Positions 6,476 to 15,232 of a stretch of DNA of 22,665 nucleotides are shown one piece after another (the stretch's first letter is position 1; each line of letters begins with the position of its first letter). The notes below the pieces were generated by a model, which was given only the letters and a program-made list of their open reading frames with translations, made no database searches and was not told the origin of the DNA. The stretch comes from Beijerinckiaceae bacterium (GTDB taxonomy: Bacteria; Pseudomonadota; Alphaproteobacteria; Rhizobiales; Beijerinckiaceae): assembly GCA_947455285.1 (NCBI GenBank), contig CANGOK010000016.1, positions 1 to 22,665 of the forward strand, written 5' to 3'. Position numbers and translations under genes: made by a program.

Positions 6476-6880
6476 ATGCTGCGCTATCTTAACGTCCTGT
6501 CCGTCATGGCGCTCGTGGGGCCTGCGATCTACGCCTATTCGATCAAATACGAGACGATGCGTTACTCGGCTGAGATCGTTAAGATCCAGCATTCGATCGA
6601 GCGTGAAAATGACCGAATCGTCATGTTGCGCGCCGAATGGGCGCATCTGACTCGCCCTGGTCGCGTCCAGGCGCTCGCGGATCGCCATCTCGACATGCAG
6701 GCGGTTGCAGTCGACCAGGTGGTCAAAGCTTCAGATTTGCCTGATCGCGCGGCGCGCGTCGACGCCATTGGCCGCAAGCTCGAATTGCTGGGCCTCGCCG
6801 ATCCGGCCGCCCCGGCGCCAAGTGAGAAGCGAGCTGCCGGCGCCACATCGTCGTCCGGTCGGAAGGGGGAGGTGAGATGA
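6476..6880 (+). CDS. ftsL: Cell division protein FtsL
   Basis: This is a small bitopic divisome protein that with FtsQ and FtsB controls activation of FtsW/FtsI. Its 134 residues have a one-pass topology: a short N-terminus, a hydrophobic segment at about 4-22, then a periplasmic helix (about 30-62) rich in charged residues and suited to a coiled coil. The tail after about 110 is low-complexity Ala/Pro/Ser. FtsL sequences diverge strongly, so size, topology and position between rsmH and ftsI carry most of the weight. The ATG at 6476 is one base after the rsmH stop, preceded by GAAAGGGG. A longer frame from 6344 overlaps rsmH and is not needed. The stop overlaps the ftsI start as ATGA. Confidence 0.88.
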   Translation: MLRYLNVLSVMALVGPAIYAYSIKYETMRYSAEIVKIQHSIERENDRIVMLRAEWAHLTRPGRVQALADRHLDMQAVAVDQVVKASDLPDRAARVDAIGRKLELLGLADPAAPAPSEKRAAGATSSSGRKGEVR

Positions 6881-8652
6881 ACGATCTCCTGGAGCCTCAC
6901 GATACGCCGCAGCGCAAGGGTTTACGAGCCAGGCTTGCCGGCGCGGCCACCGATCTCTTGCGCACACGCATCGACAAAAGCACATGGCGCATTCGCCTCG
7001 TAGCGATGGGCTTCGGCTGCCTGTTTCTCGCCATTGGCGGCAAGCTTGTCTATTTGGGGTTCAAGCCGGAACCGCAGAGTTTGCGTCGCGCCGCCTCCGA
7101 GGCCGTTTCGCGTCCGCGCCCCGCGATCCTTGATCGTAACGGCGAGGTGCTCGCCGCCGACATCAAGGTCATGTCCGTTTTCGCTGAACCTCGCCGCATC
7201 ATCGACAAGGATGAAGCGGTGGAGCTGCTCACCGCCGTTCTGCCTGATGTGAACGCCAAGGAGCTGCGCGAGCGGCTTGGCTCTCGCAAAGGCTTCGTCT
7301 GGGTGAAGCGCGGCATCAAGCCCAAGGAGCAGGAAGAGGTTTTCCGCCTCGGCCTTCCCGGCATCGGCTTCCTGCCCGAGAACAAGCGCGTCTATCCTAA
7401 TGGCCCAGTCGCCGCCCACGTGCTCGGCTTCACCAATGTCGACAATATCGGCATCGCCGGCATGGAGAAATATATCGACGGCCTTGGTCTCTCCGATCTC
7501 ACCATGGCCGGCTTCCGCCTCGATCCCGCCGATTTGAAGCCGGTGAAGCTTTCGCTTGATCTGCGCGTCACCCACGCCATTCGCGACGAATTGGAAAAGG
7601 GCATCGAGCGCTTCAAGGCCAAGGCCGGGGCCGCCGCGATCATGGATGTGAACACGGGCGAGATCATCGCGCTGGCTTCCCTGCCCGACTATGATCCCAA
7701 CAATCCCGTCGATGCGCTCGAGACCACCCGAATCAACCGGCTGAACGTCGGCGTCTATGAAATGGGCTCGACCTTCAAGGCGATCTCCATCGCCATGGCG
7801 ATGGAGGCCAACAAGGTCAATCTCAATTCCCGTGTCGATGCGCGAGACTCCCTGCGCTACGGCAAGTTCACCATTCACGACTTCCATGCGCAGCACCGCG
7901 TTCTCAGCGTGCCGGAAGTCTTCACCTATTCCTCGAATATCGGCACCGCGCGCATGGCCATGATGGTTGGCGTCGAGGGGCACAAGGCCTTCCTGAAAAA
8001 GATGGGCCAGCTTGACCGTTTGCGCACCGAATTGCCGGAAAGCGCCGAGCCGCTCGTGCCCAAGCGCTGGGGTGAATTGAACACCATCACAATCGCATTC
8101 GGTCAGGGTCTGAACGTCGCGCCCTTGCAGGCCATGATGGCGGTCAGCGCCCTCTCGAACGGCGGACAGCTCATAAACCCCACCTTCCTCAAGCGTACCG
8201 AAGAAGAGGCGCGTGCGAATGCGCCGCAGGTGGTGCGCCCTGAGGTGTCCGAAGCCTTGCGTTATCTTATGCGCCTGAACGCCGAAAAGGGTTCAGCGCG
8301 CACCGTCGACATTCGCGGCTATTTCGTTGGCGGCAAGACGGGCACCGCCGACAAGATTATCCGTGGCCGTTACGCCAAGGATCGTGTTTTCACCACATTC
8401 ATGGCGATAGCTCCCTCGGACAAGCCGAGGTACCTGTTCCTGACCCTCATGGACGAACCGCAAGCGCTGCCTGAAACGCAGGGCTATCGGACCGCGGCCT
8501 GGAACTCTGGCGCCGTGACCGGAAAGATCATCGAGCGCGTCGCCAATATGCTCAACCTGCCGCCGCGGCTCGAATTGCCGACGCAGCCCTTCCCGCTGCT
8601 CGCCAAGCTCGGCTTCGGCTATGTCAACACGCCCGCCGCCAAGGGGAACTGA
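6877..8652 (+). CDS. ftsI: Peptidoglycan D,D-transpeptidase FtsI (PBP3)
   Basis: FtsI is the class B penicillin-binding protein that cross-links septal peptidoglycan and works as a pair with FtsW. Its 591 residues begin with a cytoplasmic tail, then a membrane anchor at about 40-61. The pedestal (PBP dimerisation) domain spans about 75-225 and contains RPAILDRNGE. The transpeptidase domain carries all three active-site motifs: SxxK as S298-T-F-K301, SxN as S352-S-N354, and KTG as K487-T-G489 within GGKTGTAD. The length is typical of FtsI. The start overlaps the ftsL stop (ATGA), and the TGA stop overlaps the murE ATG by one base. Confidence 0.97.
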   Translation: MNDLLEPHDTPQRKGLRARLAGAATDLLRTRIDKSTWRIRLVAMGFGCLFLAIGGKLVYLGFKPEPQSLRRAASEAVSRPRPAILDRNGEVLAADIKVMSVFAEPRRIIDKDEAVELLTAVLPDVNAKELRERLGSRKGFVWVKRGIKPKEQEEVFRLGLPGIGFLPENKRVYPNGPVAAHVLGFTNVDNIGIAGMEKYIDGLGLSDLTMAGFRLDPADLKPVKLSLDLRVTHAIRDELEKGIERFKAKAGAAAIMDVNTGEIIALASLPDYDPNNPVDALETTRINRLNVGVYEMGSTFKAISIAMAMEANKVNLNSRVDARDSLRYGKFTIHDFHAQHRVLSVPEVFTYSSNIGTARMAMMVGVEGHKAFLKKMGQLDRLRTELPESAEPLVPKRWGELNTITIAFGQGLNVAPLQAMMAVSALSNGGQLINPTFLKRTEEEARANAPQVVRPEVSEALRYLMRLNAEKGSARTVDIRGYFVGGKTGTADKIIRGRYAKDRVFTTFMAIAPSDKPRYLFLTLMDEPQALPETQGYRTAAWNSGAVTGKIIERVANMLNLPPRLELPTQPFPLLAKLGFGYVNTPAAKGN

Positions 8653-10103
8653 TGGTCTCGCTGCGCGAGCTTATTCCTGACGCCGATGCGCCCGCCGCAG
8701 TTGCGACGCGCGAAGTTGCGGGCGTGACGGCGGATAGTCGCGCGGTTAGGCCGGGCTTCGTGTTCTTCGCCATGCCGGGCTCGCGCGCCGATGGCTTAAG
8801 CTTTGCGCAAGGCGCAATTGACGCTGGAGCCATCGCGGTCGTCGCCGAGCACGCCCCAGCGCAGCCTTTGCAGGGCGCGCCGCTGCTTAAGGTCGCCAAT
8901 GTGCGCGCTGCGCTCTCGCAATCGGCGGCGCGGTTTTATCCTGCTCAGCCCGCGATCATTGCTGCTGTGACGGGCACTAGCGGCAAGACGTCGGTCGCGG
9001 CTTTCATTCGCCAGATCTGGGCGCAGCTTGGCGCGCGTGCGGCTGCGCTTGGCACGACGGGGGTGATCACGCCCGATGGCGAAACCTATGGTTCGCTCAC
9101 CACGCCCGATCCTGTGACGCTGCACCAGACGCTCGACAAGCTTGCGCGAGATGGCGTGACGCATCTCGCCATGGAAGCTTCGTCCCACGGCTTAGACCAG
9201 CGCAGGCTGGAGACCGTGCGCCTCAGCGCCGGGGCTTTCACGAATCTCACTCGCGATCATCTTGATTATCATCCCGACCTCGACGCCTATCTTGCAGCCA
9301 AGCTTCGTCTGTTCGAAGTTCTGCTTCAGCCCGGTCAGCCCGCCGTCATCGACGCTGACAGCGAAATCGCCCCACGGGTGATCGCGGCCTGCAAGGCGCG
9401 CGGCCTCCAGGTGTTCACCACCGGCGCCAAGGGCGGTTTGCTGGAGCTTGTTTCAGCGCAGCCGCGCCCAGCCTCAACGCTGCTGCAGGTCATTTGCAAC
9501 GGTGAAAGCCATGAGATCGATCTGCCGCTCGCCGGCGCTTTCATGGCTTCGAACGCGCTTGTGGCCGCGGGCGTCTGCATCGCCACGGGATCGCCCGCCA
9601 CTGCGGTGCTCAGGGCTCTGACACAATTGCAAGGCGCGCCAGGTCGTCTTGAGAAAGTCGGCGAGCGCGATGGCGCGCCTGTCTTCGTCGATTACGCGCA
9701 TAAGCCCGACGCGCTCGAAAAGGCTTTGCTTGCGATGCGCCCACTTGCGTCAGGCCGCTTGATCGTGGTCTTCGGTTGTGGCGGCGACCGTGATGCGGGC
9801 AAGCGTCCGATCATGGGCGAAATCGCCGCGCGTTGCGCCGATGTGGTCATCGTGACCGATGATAATCCGCGCTCCGAAAATCCGGCCGCCATCCGGGCCG
9901 CCATATGCGCCGCCGCGCCCGGCGCACTTGATATCGCAGATCGTCGCGAGGCTATTGGCGCGGCCGTGCGGATGGCGCGCGCCGGCGATGTTCTGGTGAT
10001 CGCCGGCAAGGGCCATGAAACAGGCCAGATCGTCGGCGATCAGGTCCTGCCTTTTTCCGATCATCAGGCGGTGCGCGCCGCGCTGGAGGATGCCGCATCA
10101 TGA
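8652..10103 (+). CDS. murE: UDP-MurNAc-L-Ala-D-Glu:meso-diaminopimelate ligase MurE
   Basis: MurE is the cytoplasmic ATP-dependent ligase that adds the third residue of the stem peptide. Its 483 residues show the Mur-ligase P-loop GTSGKTS at 108-114, EASSHGLDQ at about 175-183, the lysine expected to be carbamylated in AAKLRLF (Lys217), and DYAHKPDALEKAL in the C-terminal region. The specificity motif is DNPR (404-407), the signature of meso-diaminopimelate rather than lysine ligases, so the organism's peptidoglycan should be the DAP type. The start overlaps the ftsI stop (TGATG), and the stop overlaps the murF start (ATGA). Confidence 0.97.
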   Translation: MVSLRELIPDADAPAAVATREVAGVTADSRAVRPGFVFFAMPGSRADGLSFAQGAIDAGAIAVVAEHAPAQPLQGAPLLKVANVRAALSQSAARFYPAQPAIIAAVTGTSGKTSVAAFIRQIWAQLGARAAALGTTGVITPDGETYGSLTTPDPVTLHQTLDKLARDGVTHLAMEASSHGLDQRRLETVRLSAGAFTNLTRDHLDYHPDLDAYLAAKLRLFEVLLQPGQPAVIDADSEIAPRVIAACKARGLQVFTTGAKGGLLELVSAQPRPASTLLQVICNGESHEIDLPLAGAFMASNALVAAGVCIATGSPATAVLRALTQLQGAPGRLEKVGERDGAPVFVDYAHKPDALEKALLAMRPLASGRLIVVFGCGGDRDAGKRPIMGEIAARCADVVIVTDDNPRSENPAAIRAAICAAAPGALDIADRREAIGAAVRMARAGDVLVIAGKGHETGQIVGDQVLPFSDHQAVRAALEDAAS

Positions 10104-11533
10104 ACCCGTCCCCCCTCTGGACTTCTCTTGGCATCGTATCGCCGCTCTATGCGCGCACGAACGGCATTCCGGCGAAGCCCATCACTGGCGTCTCCATCGA
10201 TACGCGCACGCTCGCGCCCGGCGATCTCTTCTTCGCCATCAAGGGCGATAGTTCGGATGGGCACGATTATGTCGCCGCCGCCTTCGAAAACGGCGCAGCG
10301 GCCGCCGTTGTGGACGAAGCCCATGCTTCGGCGCTTTTCACGGCAGGCCCGCTTTATATCGTGCATGACACGCTAGCCGCCATGCAGTCGCTCGGCCATG
10401 CCGCGCGGGCGCGCACCAACGCCTCCATCGTCGCCGTCACAGGCTCCGTGGGCAAGACCAGCACCAAGGATGCGCTTGCGCTCGTTCTGTCAGCGCAAGG
10501 TCCGACCCATTCGTCGGTCGCCTCCTACAATAATCATTGGGGCGTGCCGCTGACCCTTTGCCGCATGCCGAAGGATACGCGTTTCGGCGTGCTTGAAATC
10601 GGCATGAACCATGCGGGCGAGATCACGCCGCTCGTGGAGATGGTTCGCCCGCACGTCGCGATCATCACCACCATCGCGCCGGTGCATCTGGAGCATTTCG
10701 AAAGCGTCGATGACATCGCCGACGCCAAAGCGGAAATCTTTTCGGGGCTGGAGCCTGACGGCGCCGTCATTCTCAATCTCGACATCAAGCAATATGCGCG
10801 TCTGCGCAAAGCGGCTGAAGATGCCGGCTTCACTCGCATTTATACATTCGGCTCGCGCAAGGGCGCCGACGCGCGTTTCGAAGACGCTGTCACAATCGCC
10901 GAAGGCACACGCGTGCAGGCCCGCATTCTGGGCCGTCGCTACACCTATACGGTTGGCGCTCCCGGCCGTCATATGGCGATGAATTCGCTCGCCGTGCTGC
11001 TCGCTGTCGAGGCGCTGGGCGGCAATCTCGATCAGGCTGCGGCGGATCTCTCCCGCTTCACGCCGCCTCCGGGCCGTGGCGAGCGCTCGTTCCTGCGCGG
11101 GCCTGCGGGTGAGTTCACCTTGGTCGACGAAAGCTACAACGCCAATCCCGCCTCCATGCGCGCGGCGCTCAGCCTTCTGCGCGAGACGCAGGTCGGCGGC
11201 AGGCGCATCGCCGTGCTTGGCGACATGCTGGAGCTTGGACCGCAAGCGGCCGATCTTCACGCTGATCTCGCCAGCGCAGTCGTCGACGCGGATGTCGATC
11301 TAGTTTTCGCGGCCGGCCCCTTGATGAAGCATCTTTATGATGCGCTGCCCGAAGCGATGCGCGGCGCCTGGGCGCCGACCTCCTCTGAAATCGAAGAGGC
11401 GCTGATCAGCGCCATCAACCGTTATGATATCGTGATGGTCAAGGGATCGAACGGCAGCCGTATGGGTCCCGTCGTCGCCAAGATCAAGAGCAGGTTCGCC
11501 ATGCGCGATGCCGAACAGACCGCCGAGGGATGA
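10100..11533 (+). CDS. murF: UDP-MurNAc-tripeptide:D-alanyl-D-alanine ligase MurF
   Basis: MurF attaches the D-Ala-D-Ala made by Ddl to the UDP-MurNAc-tripeptide and so completes the pentapeptide precursor. The 477 residues contain the N-terminal uracil-binding region with SIDTRTLAPGDLFFAIKG, the P-loop GSVGKTS (115-121), SYNNHWGVPLTL, the EIGMNHAGEI block and, in the C-terminal domain, VDESYNANPASM. Order, length and motifs agree with the family. The start overlaps the murE stop as ATGA. It is followed after 4 nt by mraY, whose ribosome-binding site (GAGGGATGA) overlaps the murF 3' end. Confidence 0.97.
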   Translation: MNPSPLWTSLGIVSPLYARTNGIPAKPITGVSIDTRTLAPGDLFFAIKGDSSDGHDYVAAAFENGAAAAVVDEAHASALFTAGPLYIVHDTLAAMQSLGHAARARTNASIVAVTGSVGKTSTKDALALVLSAQGPTHSSVASYNNHWGVPLTLCRMPKDTRFGVLEIGMNHAGEITPLVEMVRPHVAIITTIAPVHLEHFESVDDIADAKAEIFSGLEPDGAVILNLDIKQYARLRKAAEDAGFTRIYTFGSRKGADARFEDAVTIAEGTRVQARILGRRYTYTVGAPGRHMAMNSLAVLLAVEALGGNLDQAAADLSRFTPPPGRGERSFLRGPAGEFTLVDESYNANPASMRAALSLLRETQVGGRRIAVLGDMLELGPQAADLHADLASAVVDADVDLVFAAGPLMKHLYDALPEAMRGAWAPTSSEIEEALISAINRYDIVMVKGSNGSRMGPVVAKIKSRFAMRDAEQTAEG

Positions 11534-11537
11534 TGGA

Positions 11538-12683
11538 ATGCTGACGTATCTTTCCGAATTTTCGGCCGTCTTCAGTCCGCTGAATTTGTTTCGCTACATC
11601 ACCTTTCGCACCGCTGGCGCGACGGCCACGGCGCTCTTTTTCGTGTTCTTCTTTGGCCCCGGAATCATTTCGGCGTTGCGCCTGAAACAGGGCAAGGGCC
11701 AGCCCATTCGCGAGGATGGCCCTCAATCGCACCTGCTCACGAAGAAGGGCACGCCCACCATGGGCGGTTTGATGATCCTTTCCGGCATCATCGTCTCCAC
11801 GCTGCTCTGGGCTAATCTGCGCAGCGCCTATGTCTGGATCGTGCTTTTCGTGACGCTGGGCTTCGGCGCCATCGGCTTTTATGACGACTACCTGAAGGTG
11901 ACGAAGCAGAGCCACAAGGGATTCTCGGGCCGCGCGAGGCTTTCGGGAGAACTCGCCATTGCGGCGATCGCCTGTTACCTGATGATGTGCGCGAGCCTCG
12001 CTCCGCCTGCCGCTTCCGTTGCTGATTTCTTCACCGCGCTCGCAGCCCCTTTCCACGCCAGCGCCCCCGCAACGAAGCTCGCTGTGCCCTTTGTAAACGG
12101 CTTCCTGATGAACCTTGGCTGGTTCTTTCTGGGATTCGGTGCCTTTGTGATCGTAGCCGCCGGCAACGCCGTCAATCTCACGGATGGTCTCGATGGCCTC
12201 GCCATCGTTCCTTCCATGATCGCGGCGGGCGCTTTCGCCATCATCGCTTATCTTGCAGGCAATTCGATCTTCGCGTCTTATCTCGGCATCAACTATGTGG
12301 CGGGCACGGGCGAGCTTGCGATCGTTTGCGGCGCGCTCATCGGCGCGGGACTTGGCTTCCTGTGGTTTAATGCGCCGCCAGCGCAGATCTTCATGGGCGA
12401 CACTGGTTCTCTTGCGCTTGGTGGTTTGCTTGGCTCTGTGGCGGTCGCGATCAAGCATGAGATCGTGCTTGTCATCGTCGGGGGGCTCTTCGTCGTTGAG
12501 GCGCTGTCCGTCATCGTTCAGGTGACGAGCTATAAGCTGACCGGCAAGCGCGTGTTCAAGATGGCGCCGATCCACCATCACTTTGAACAGCTCGGCTGGT
12601 CTGAGCCGCAGATCGTCGTGCGTTTCTGGATCATCTCTTTCGTTCTCGCCCTGATCGGGCTGGCAACACTCAAGGTGAGGTGA
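11538..12683 (+). CDS. mraY: Phospho-N-acetylmuramoyl-pentapeptide transferase MraY
   Basis: MraY transfers phospho-MurNAc-pentapeptide from UDP to undecaprenyl phosphate at the inner membrane, making lipid I. The 381-residue, strongly hydrophobic sequence is consistent with the ten-helix topology. The conserved cytoplasmic motifs are all seen: GTPTMGG (71-77), DDY (116-118), NLTDGLDGL (213-221), MGDTGSL (286-292) and the histidine cluster IHHHFE (345-350). The ATG at 11538 was chosen because it gives the family N-terminus MLTYLSEF and has GAGGG about 8 nt upstream. An in-frame ATG at 11508 lies inside murF. The stop shares one base with the murD ATG. Confidence 0.97.
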   Translation: MLTYLSEFSAVFSPLNLFRYITFRTAGATATALFFVFFFGPGIISALRLKQGKGQPIREDGPQSHLLTKKGTPTMGGLMILSGIIVSTLLWANLRSAYVWIVLFVTLGFGAIGFYDDYLKVTKQSHKGFSGRARLSGELAIAAIACYLMMCASLAPPAASVADFFTALAAPFHASAPATKLAVPFVNGFLMNLGWFFLGFGAFVIVAAGNAVNLTDGLDGLAIVPSMIAAGAFAIIAYLAGNSIFASYLGINYVAGTGELAIVCGALIGAGLGFLWFNAPPAQIFMGDTGSLALGGLLGSVAVAIKHEIVLVIVGGLFVVEALSVIVQVTSYKLTGKRVFKMAPIHHHFEQLGWSEPQIVVRFWIISFVLALIGLATLKVR

Positions 12684-14092
12684 TGACGCCAGCTTCGAGC
12701 TTTGCTGGACGCAAAGTCGCGCTCTTCGGCCTTGGGGGGTCGGGGCTCTCGACGGCGCGCGCGCTTATGGCGGGCGGGGCTCAAGTGGCGGCCTGGGACG
12801 ATGGCGAGGCCTCGCGTCAGCGTGCATCCGCGCAGGGCGTCACGCTGGAAGATCTGAAGGGCGCTGATTGGGCGCAATTCGCGGCGCTCATTCTTGCGCC
12901 CGGTGTGCCGCTCACTCATCCTGCGCCGCACTGGACCGTCGAAAAGGCGAAGGCGGCGGGCGTCGAGATCATCGGTGATGTCGAGCTGTTTTGCCGAGAG
13001 CGCGCGCGTCTCGCGTCCGACGCGTCTTTTGTCGCCATCACCGGCTCGAACGGCAAATCGACCACGACGGCGCTCATCGCCCATATCCTGCGCGAAGCCG
13101 GGCATGACGTGCAGCTTGGCGGCAATATCGGCACGCCGATTCTTGATCTTGAGCCTCCTGGGCAGGGGCGCGTTCACGTCATTGAATGTTCGTCGTTCCA
13201 GATCGACCTGACGCCGAGCCTTAACGCCAGCGTCGGCGTGCTGTTGAATATCTCGCCCGATCATATCGATCGTCACGGAACGATCGAGAATTATGCGGCG
13301 GTCAAAGAACGCCTTGTCGCAAAGGCTGACCATGTAGTGATCGGCGTTGATGACGACTACTGCCGCGCCATGTTGCGCCGGTTGATTGGCGCGGGCAAAC
13401 CGTTGACGCCGATTTCCCAAGCATCCACGAATCTTCTGGGCTGCACCCATTTTGCAGGGCAGGGCCTTCATCGCGCGCTTGCGCTTGGCGCGGGACGCAG
13501 CCTGATGGAGCCATTGGCGTCGCTCAAGGGCGCTCGTGCGCTGCGCGGCGCACATAATGGCCAGAACGCGGCGGCGGCTTTCAGCGCCTGCGAGGCGCTT
13601 GGCGTCGATCATGGCGCCATCTGCGCGGGCATGGCCAGCTTTCCGGGCCTGCCCCATCGCATGGAGGAGATCACGCGCCTCGGCTCCGTGCTCTTCGTCA
13701 ACGATTCCAAGGCGACCAATGCGGACGCGGCTGAAAAGGCATTACTCTCCTACGATGATGTCTTCTGGATCATCGGCGGCAAGGCGAAGGAAGGCGGCAT
13801 TGAGCCGCTGCGCCCGCTTTTCCATAAGGTGCGCAAGGCTTATCTCATCGGCTCCGCCAGCGAAGATTTCGCCGCTACATTGGGGAGCGCCGTCGCTCAC
13901 GAACGTTGCGGCACGCTCGATGCCGCCATCGAACATGCAGTGCGTGACGCCATGGCTAGTAATGCGCGTGAGCCCGTCGTGCTGCTCTCGCCCGCCTGCG
14001 CCAGTTACGACCAATTCGCCAATTTCGAGGTGCGCGGAAACGCTTTTCGCGATCTCGCCGCAGCGCTTGTCGCGCGTCTGAAGCAAGTGTGA
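12683..14092 (+). CDS. murD: UDP-MurNAc-L-alanine:D-glutamate ligase MurD
   Basis: MurD is the cytoplasmic ligase that adds D-glutamate as the second stem residue. The 469 residues begin with a Rossmann-like UDP-binding domain (KVALFGLGGSGLSTARAL, 11-28), then the ATP-binding P-loop GSNGKST (121-127), ECSSFQ, NISPDHIDRHG, and the C-terminal FVNDSKATN motif (NDSKATN at 340-346) typical of MurD. The ATG at 12683 shares a base with the mraY stop (TGATG) and is preceded by AAGGTGAGG. A GTG one codon earlier (12680) is an equally placed alternative. ftsW follows after 9 nt with an AGGAG site. Confidence 0.96.
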   Translation: MTPASSFAGRKVALFGLGGSGLSTARALMAGGAQVAAWDDGEASRQRASAQGVTLEDLKGADWAQFAALILAPGVPLTHPAPHWTVEKAKAAGVEIIGDVELFCRERARLASDASFVAITGSNGKSTTTALIAHILREAGHDVQLGGNIGTPILDLEPPGQGRVHVIECSSFQIDLTPSLNASVGVLLNISPDHIDRHGTIENYAAVKERLVAKADHVVIGVDDDYCRAMLRRLIGAGKPLTPISQASTNLLGCTHFAGQGLHRALALGAGRSLMEPLASLKGARALRGAHNGQNAAAAFSACEALGVDHGAICAGMASFPGLPHRMEEITRLGSVLFVNDSKATNADAAEKALLSYDDVFWIIGGKAKEGGIEPLRPLFHKVRKAYLIGSASEDFAATLGSAVAHERCGTLDAAIEHAVRDAMASNAREPVVLLSPACASYDQFANFEVRGNAFRDLAAALVARLKQV

Positions 14093-14101
14093 GGAGAAGC
14101 C

Positions 14102-15232
14102 ATGGTCTCGCGCGCTGAACGTTCGCCTTTCGCCGACTGGTGGTGGACCGTCGACCGCTGGCTGCTCGCCTCGCTGGGCGGCCTGATGGTTCTTGGCCTC
14201 GTGCTGACGCTGGCTGGCTCTCCTCCTGTGGCGGAACGCCTTGGCCTCAGCACCTTTCACTTCGTCAACAGGCAGGTTGGATATCTAATTCCTGCTGCAA
14301 TCCTGATGATAGCGACGTCTTTTCTTCCACCACGTCTCGTGCGTCGATCTGCGCTGCTTGTATTTTGCGGCGGCATCGCGCTCGTCATCGCAGCCATCAT
14401 GTTTGGCGTAGAGGTGAAGGGCGCGCGGCGCTGGATCTTTGGCATTCAGCCGTCTGAATTCGTGAAGCCGGCCTTCGTCGTTCTCGCAGCCTGGGCCTTT
14501 TCGGAGGGCGCACGTCGGCGGGATGTGCCGGCTAATATCCTCGCGCTGCTTTTGTTGCCCGCCACCATCGTGCCGCTCATCCTGCAGCCCGATTTCGGTC
14601 AGACAATGCTGATCTCGCTTGTCTGGGCGGCGCTCTTCTTCATGGCTGGCCTGCACTGGTTTTGGGTCGCTGGAATTGGAGGGGTCGGCGCCTCGGGGGT
14701 TTTGCTCGCCTATAAATTCGTGCCCCACGTGCGCCTGCGCATCGAGAAGTTCATCGATCCGGCTTCGGGCGTCGGCGCCAGCGACACGTTCCAGGTCGAC
14801 ACCGCAATGGAGAGCTTCATCTCGGGCGGTTGGCTCGGCAAGGGGCCAGGCGAGGGCACGTTGAAGCGCATCCTGCCGGACAGTCACACCGACTTCATCT
14901 TCGCCGTCACGGGCGAGGAGTTTGGCGTGCTCTTCTGCATCGGCATCGTCTGCCTCTTCGCTTTCATCGTGTTGCGCGTGCTGTGGCTCGCCTCCAAGAA
15001 TGAAGATCCCTTCTGCCGTTTCGCATCAGCCGGGCTCGTGATGCTCTTTGGCCTGCAGAGCGCCATCAACATGGCGGTTAATGTGCATCTTATGCCGGCG
15101 AAGGGCATGACGCTGCCCTTCATCTCCTACGGCGGTTCGTCGCTCATTTCGCTCGCGCTAGGCATGGGTTTCCTCATCGCCGTCACAAGGCGCAGGCCGA
15201 AGTCTCAGATCATCGGGCGAGTCACTGAATGA
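14102..15232 (+). CDS. ftsW: SEDS peptidoglycan glycosyltransferase FtsW
   Basis: FtsW is the SEDS-family integral membrane polymerase that links lipid II into glycan strands at the septum, together with FtsI. The 376 residues are mostly hydrophobic segments separated by short loops, compatible with about ten helices. Key motifs are KGARRW (106-111), QPSEFVKPA (116-124), LQPDFGQ, the large-loop motif SHTDFIFAVTGEE (261-273) with the presumed catalytic Asp264, and ISYGGSS (341-347). The start is ATG at 14102 after an AGGAGAAGCC ribosome-binding region. The stop overlaps the murG start as ATGA. Position between murD and murG supports FtsW rather than its paralogue RodA. Confidence 0.96.
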   Translation: MVSRAERSPFADWWWTVDRWLLASLGGLMVLGLVLTLAGSPPVAERLGLSTFHFVNRQVGYLIPAAILMIATSFLPPRLVRRSALLVFCGGIALVIAAIMFGVEVKGARRWIFGIQPSEFVKPAFVVLAAWAFSEGARRRDVPANILALLLLPATIVPLILQPDFGQTMLISLVWAALFFMAGLHWFWVAGIGGVGASGVLLAYKFVPHVRLRIEKFIDPASGVGASDTFQVDTAMESFISGGWLGKGPGEGTLKRILPDSHTDFIFAVTGEEFGVLFCIGIVCLFAFIVLRVLWLASKNEDPFCRFASAGLVMLFGLQSAINMAVNVHLMPAKGMTLPFISYGGSSLISLALGMGFLIAVTRRRPKSQIIGRVTE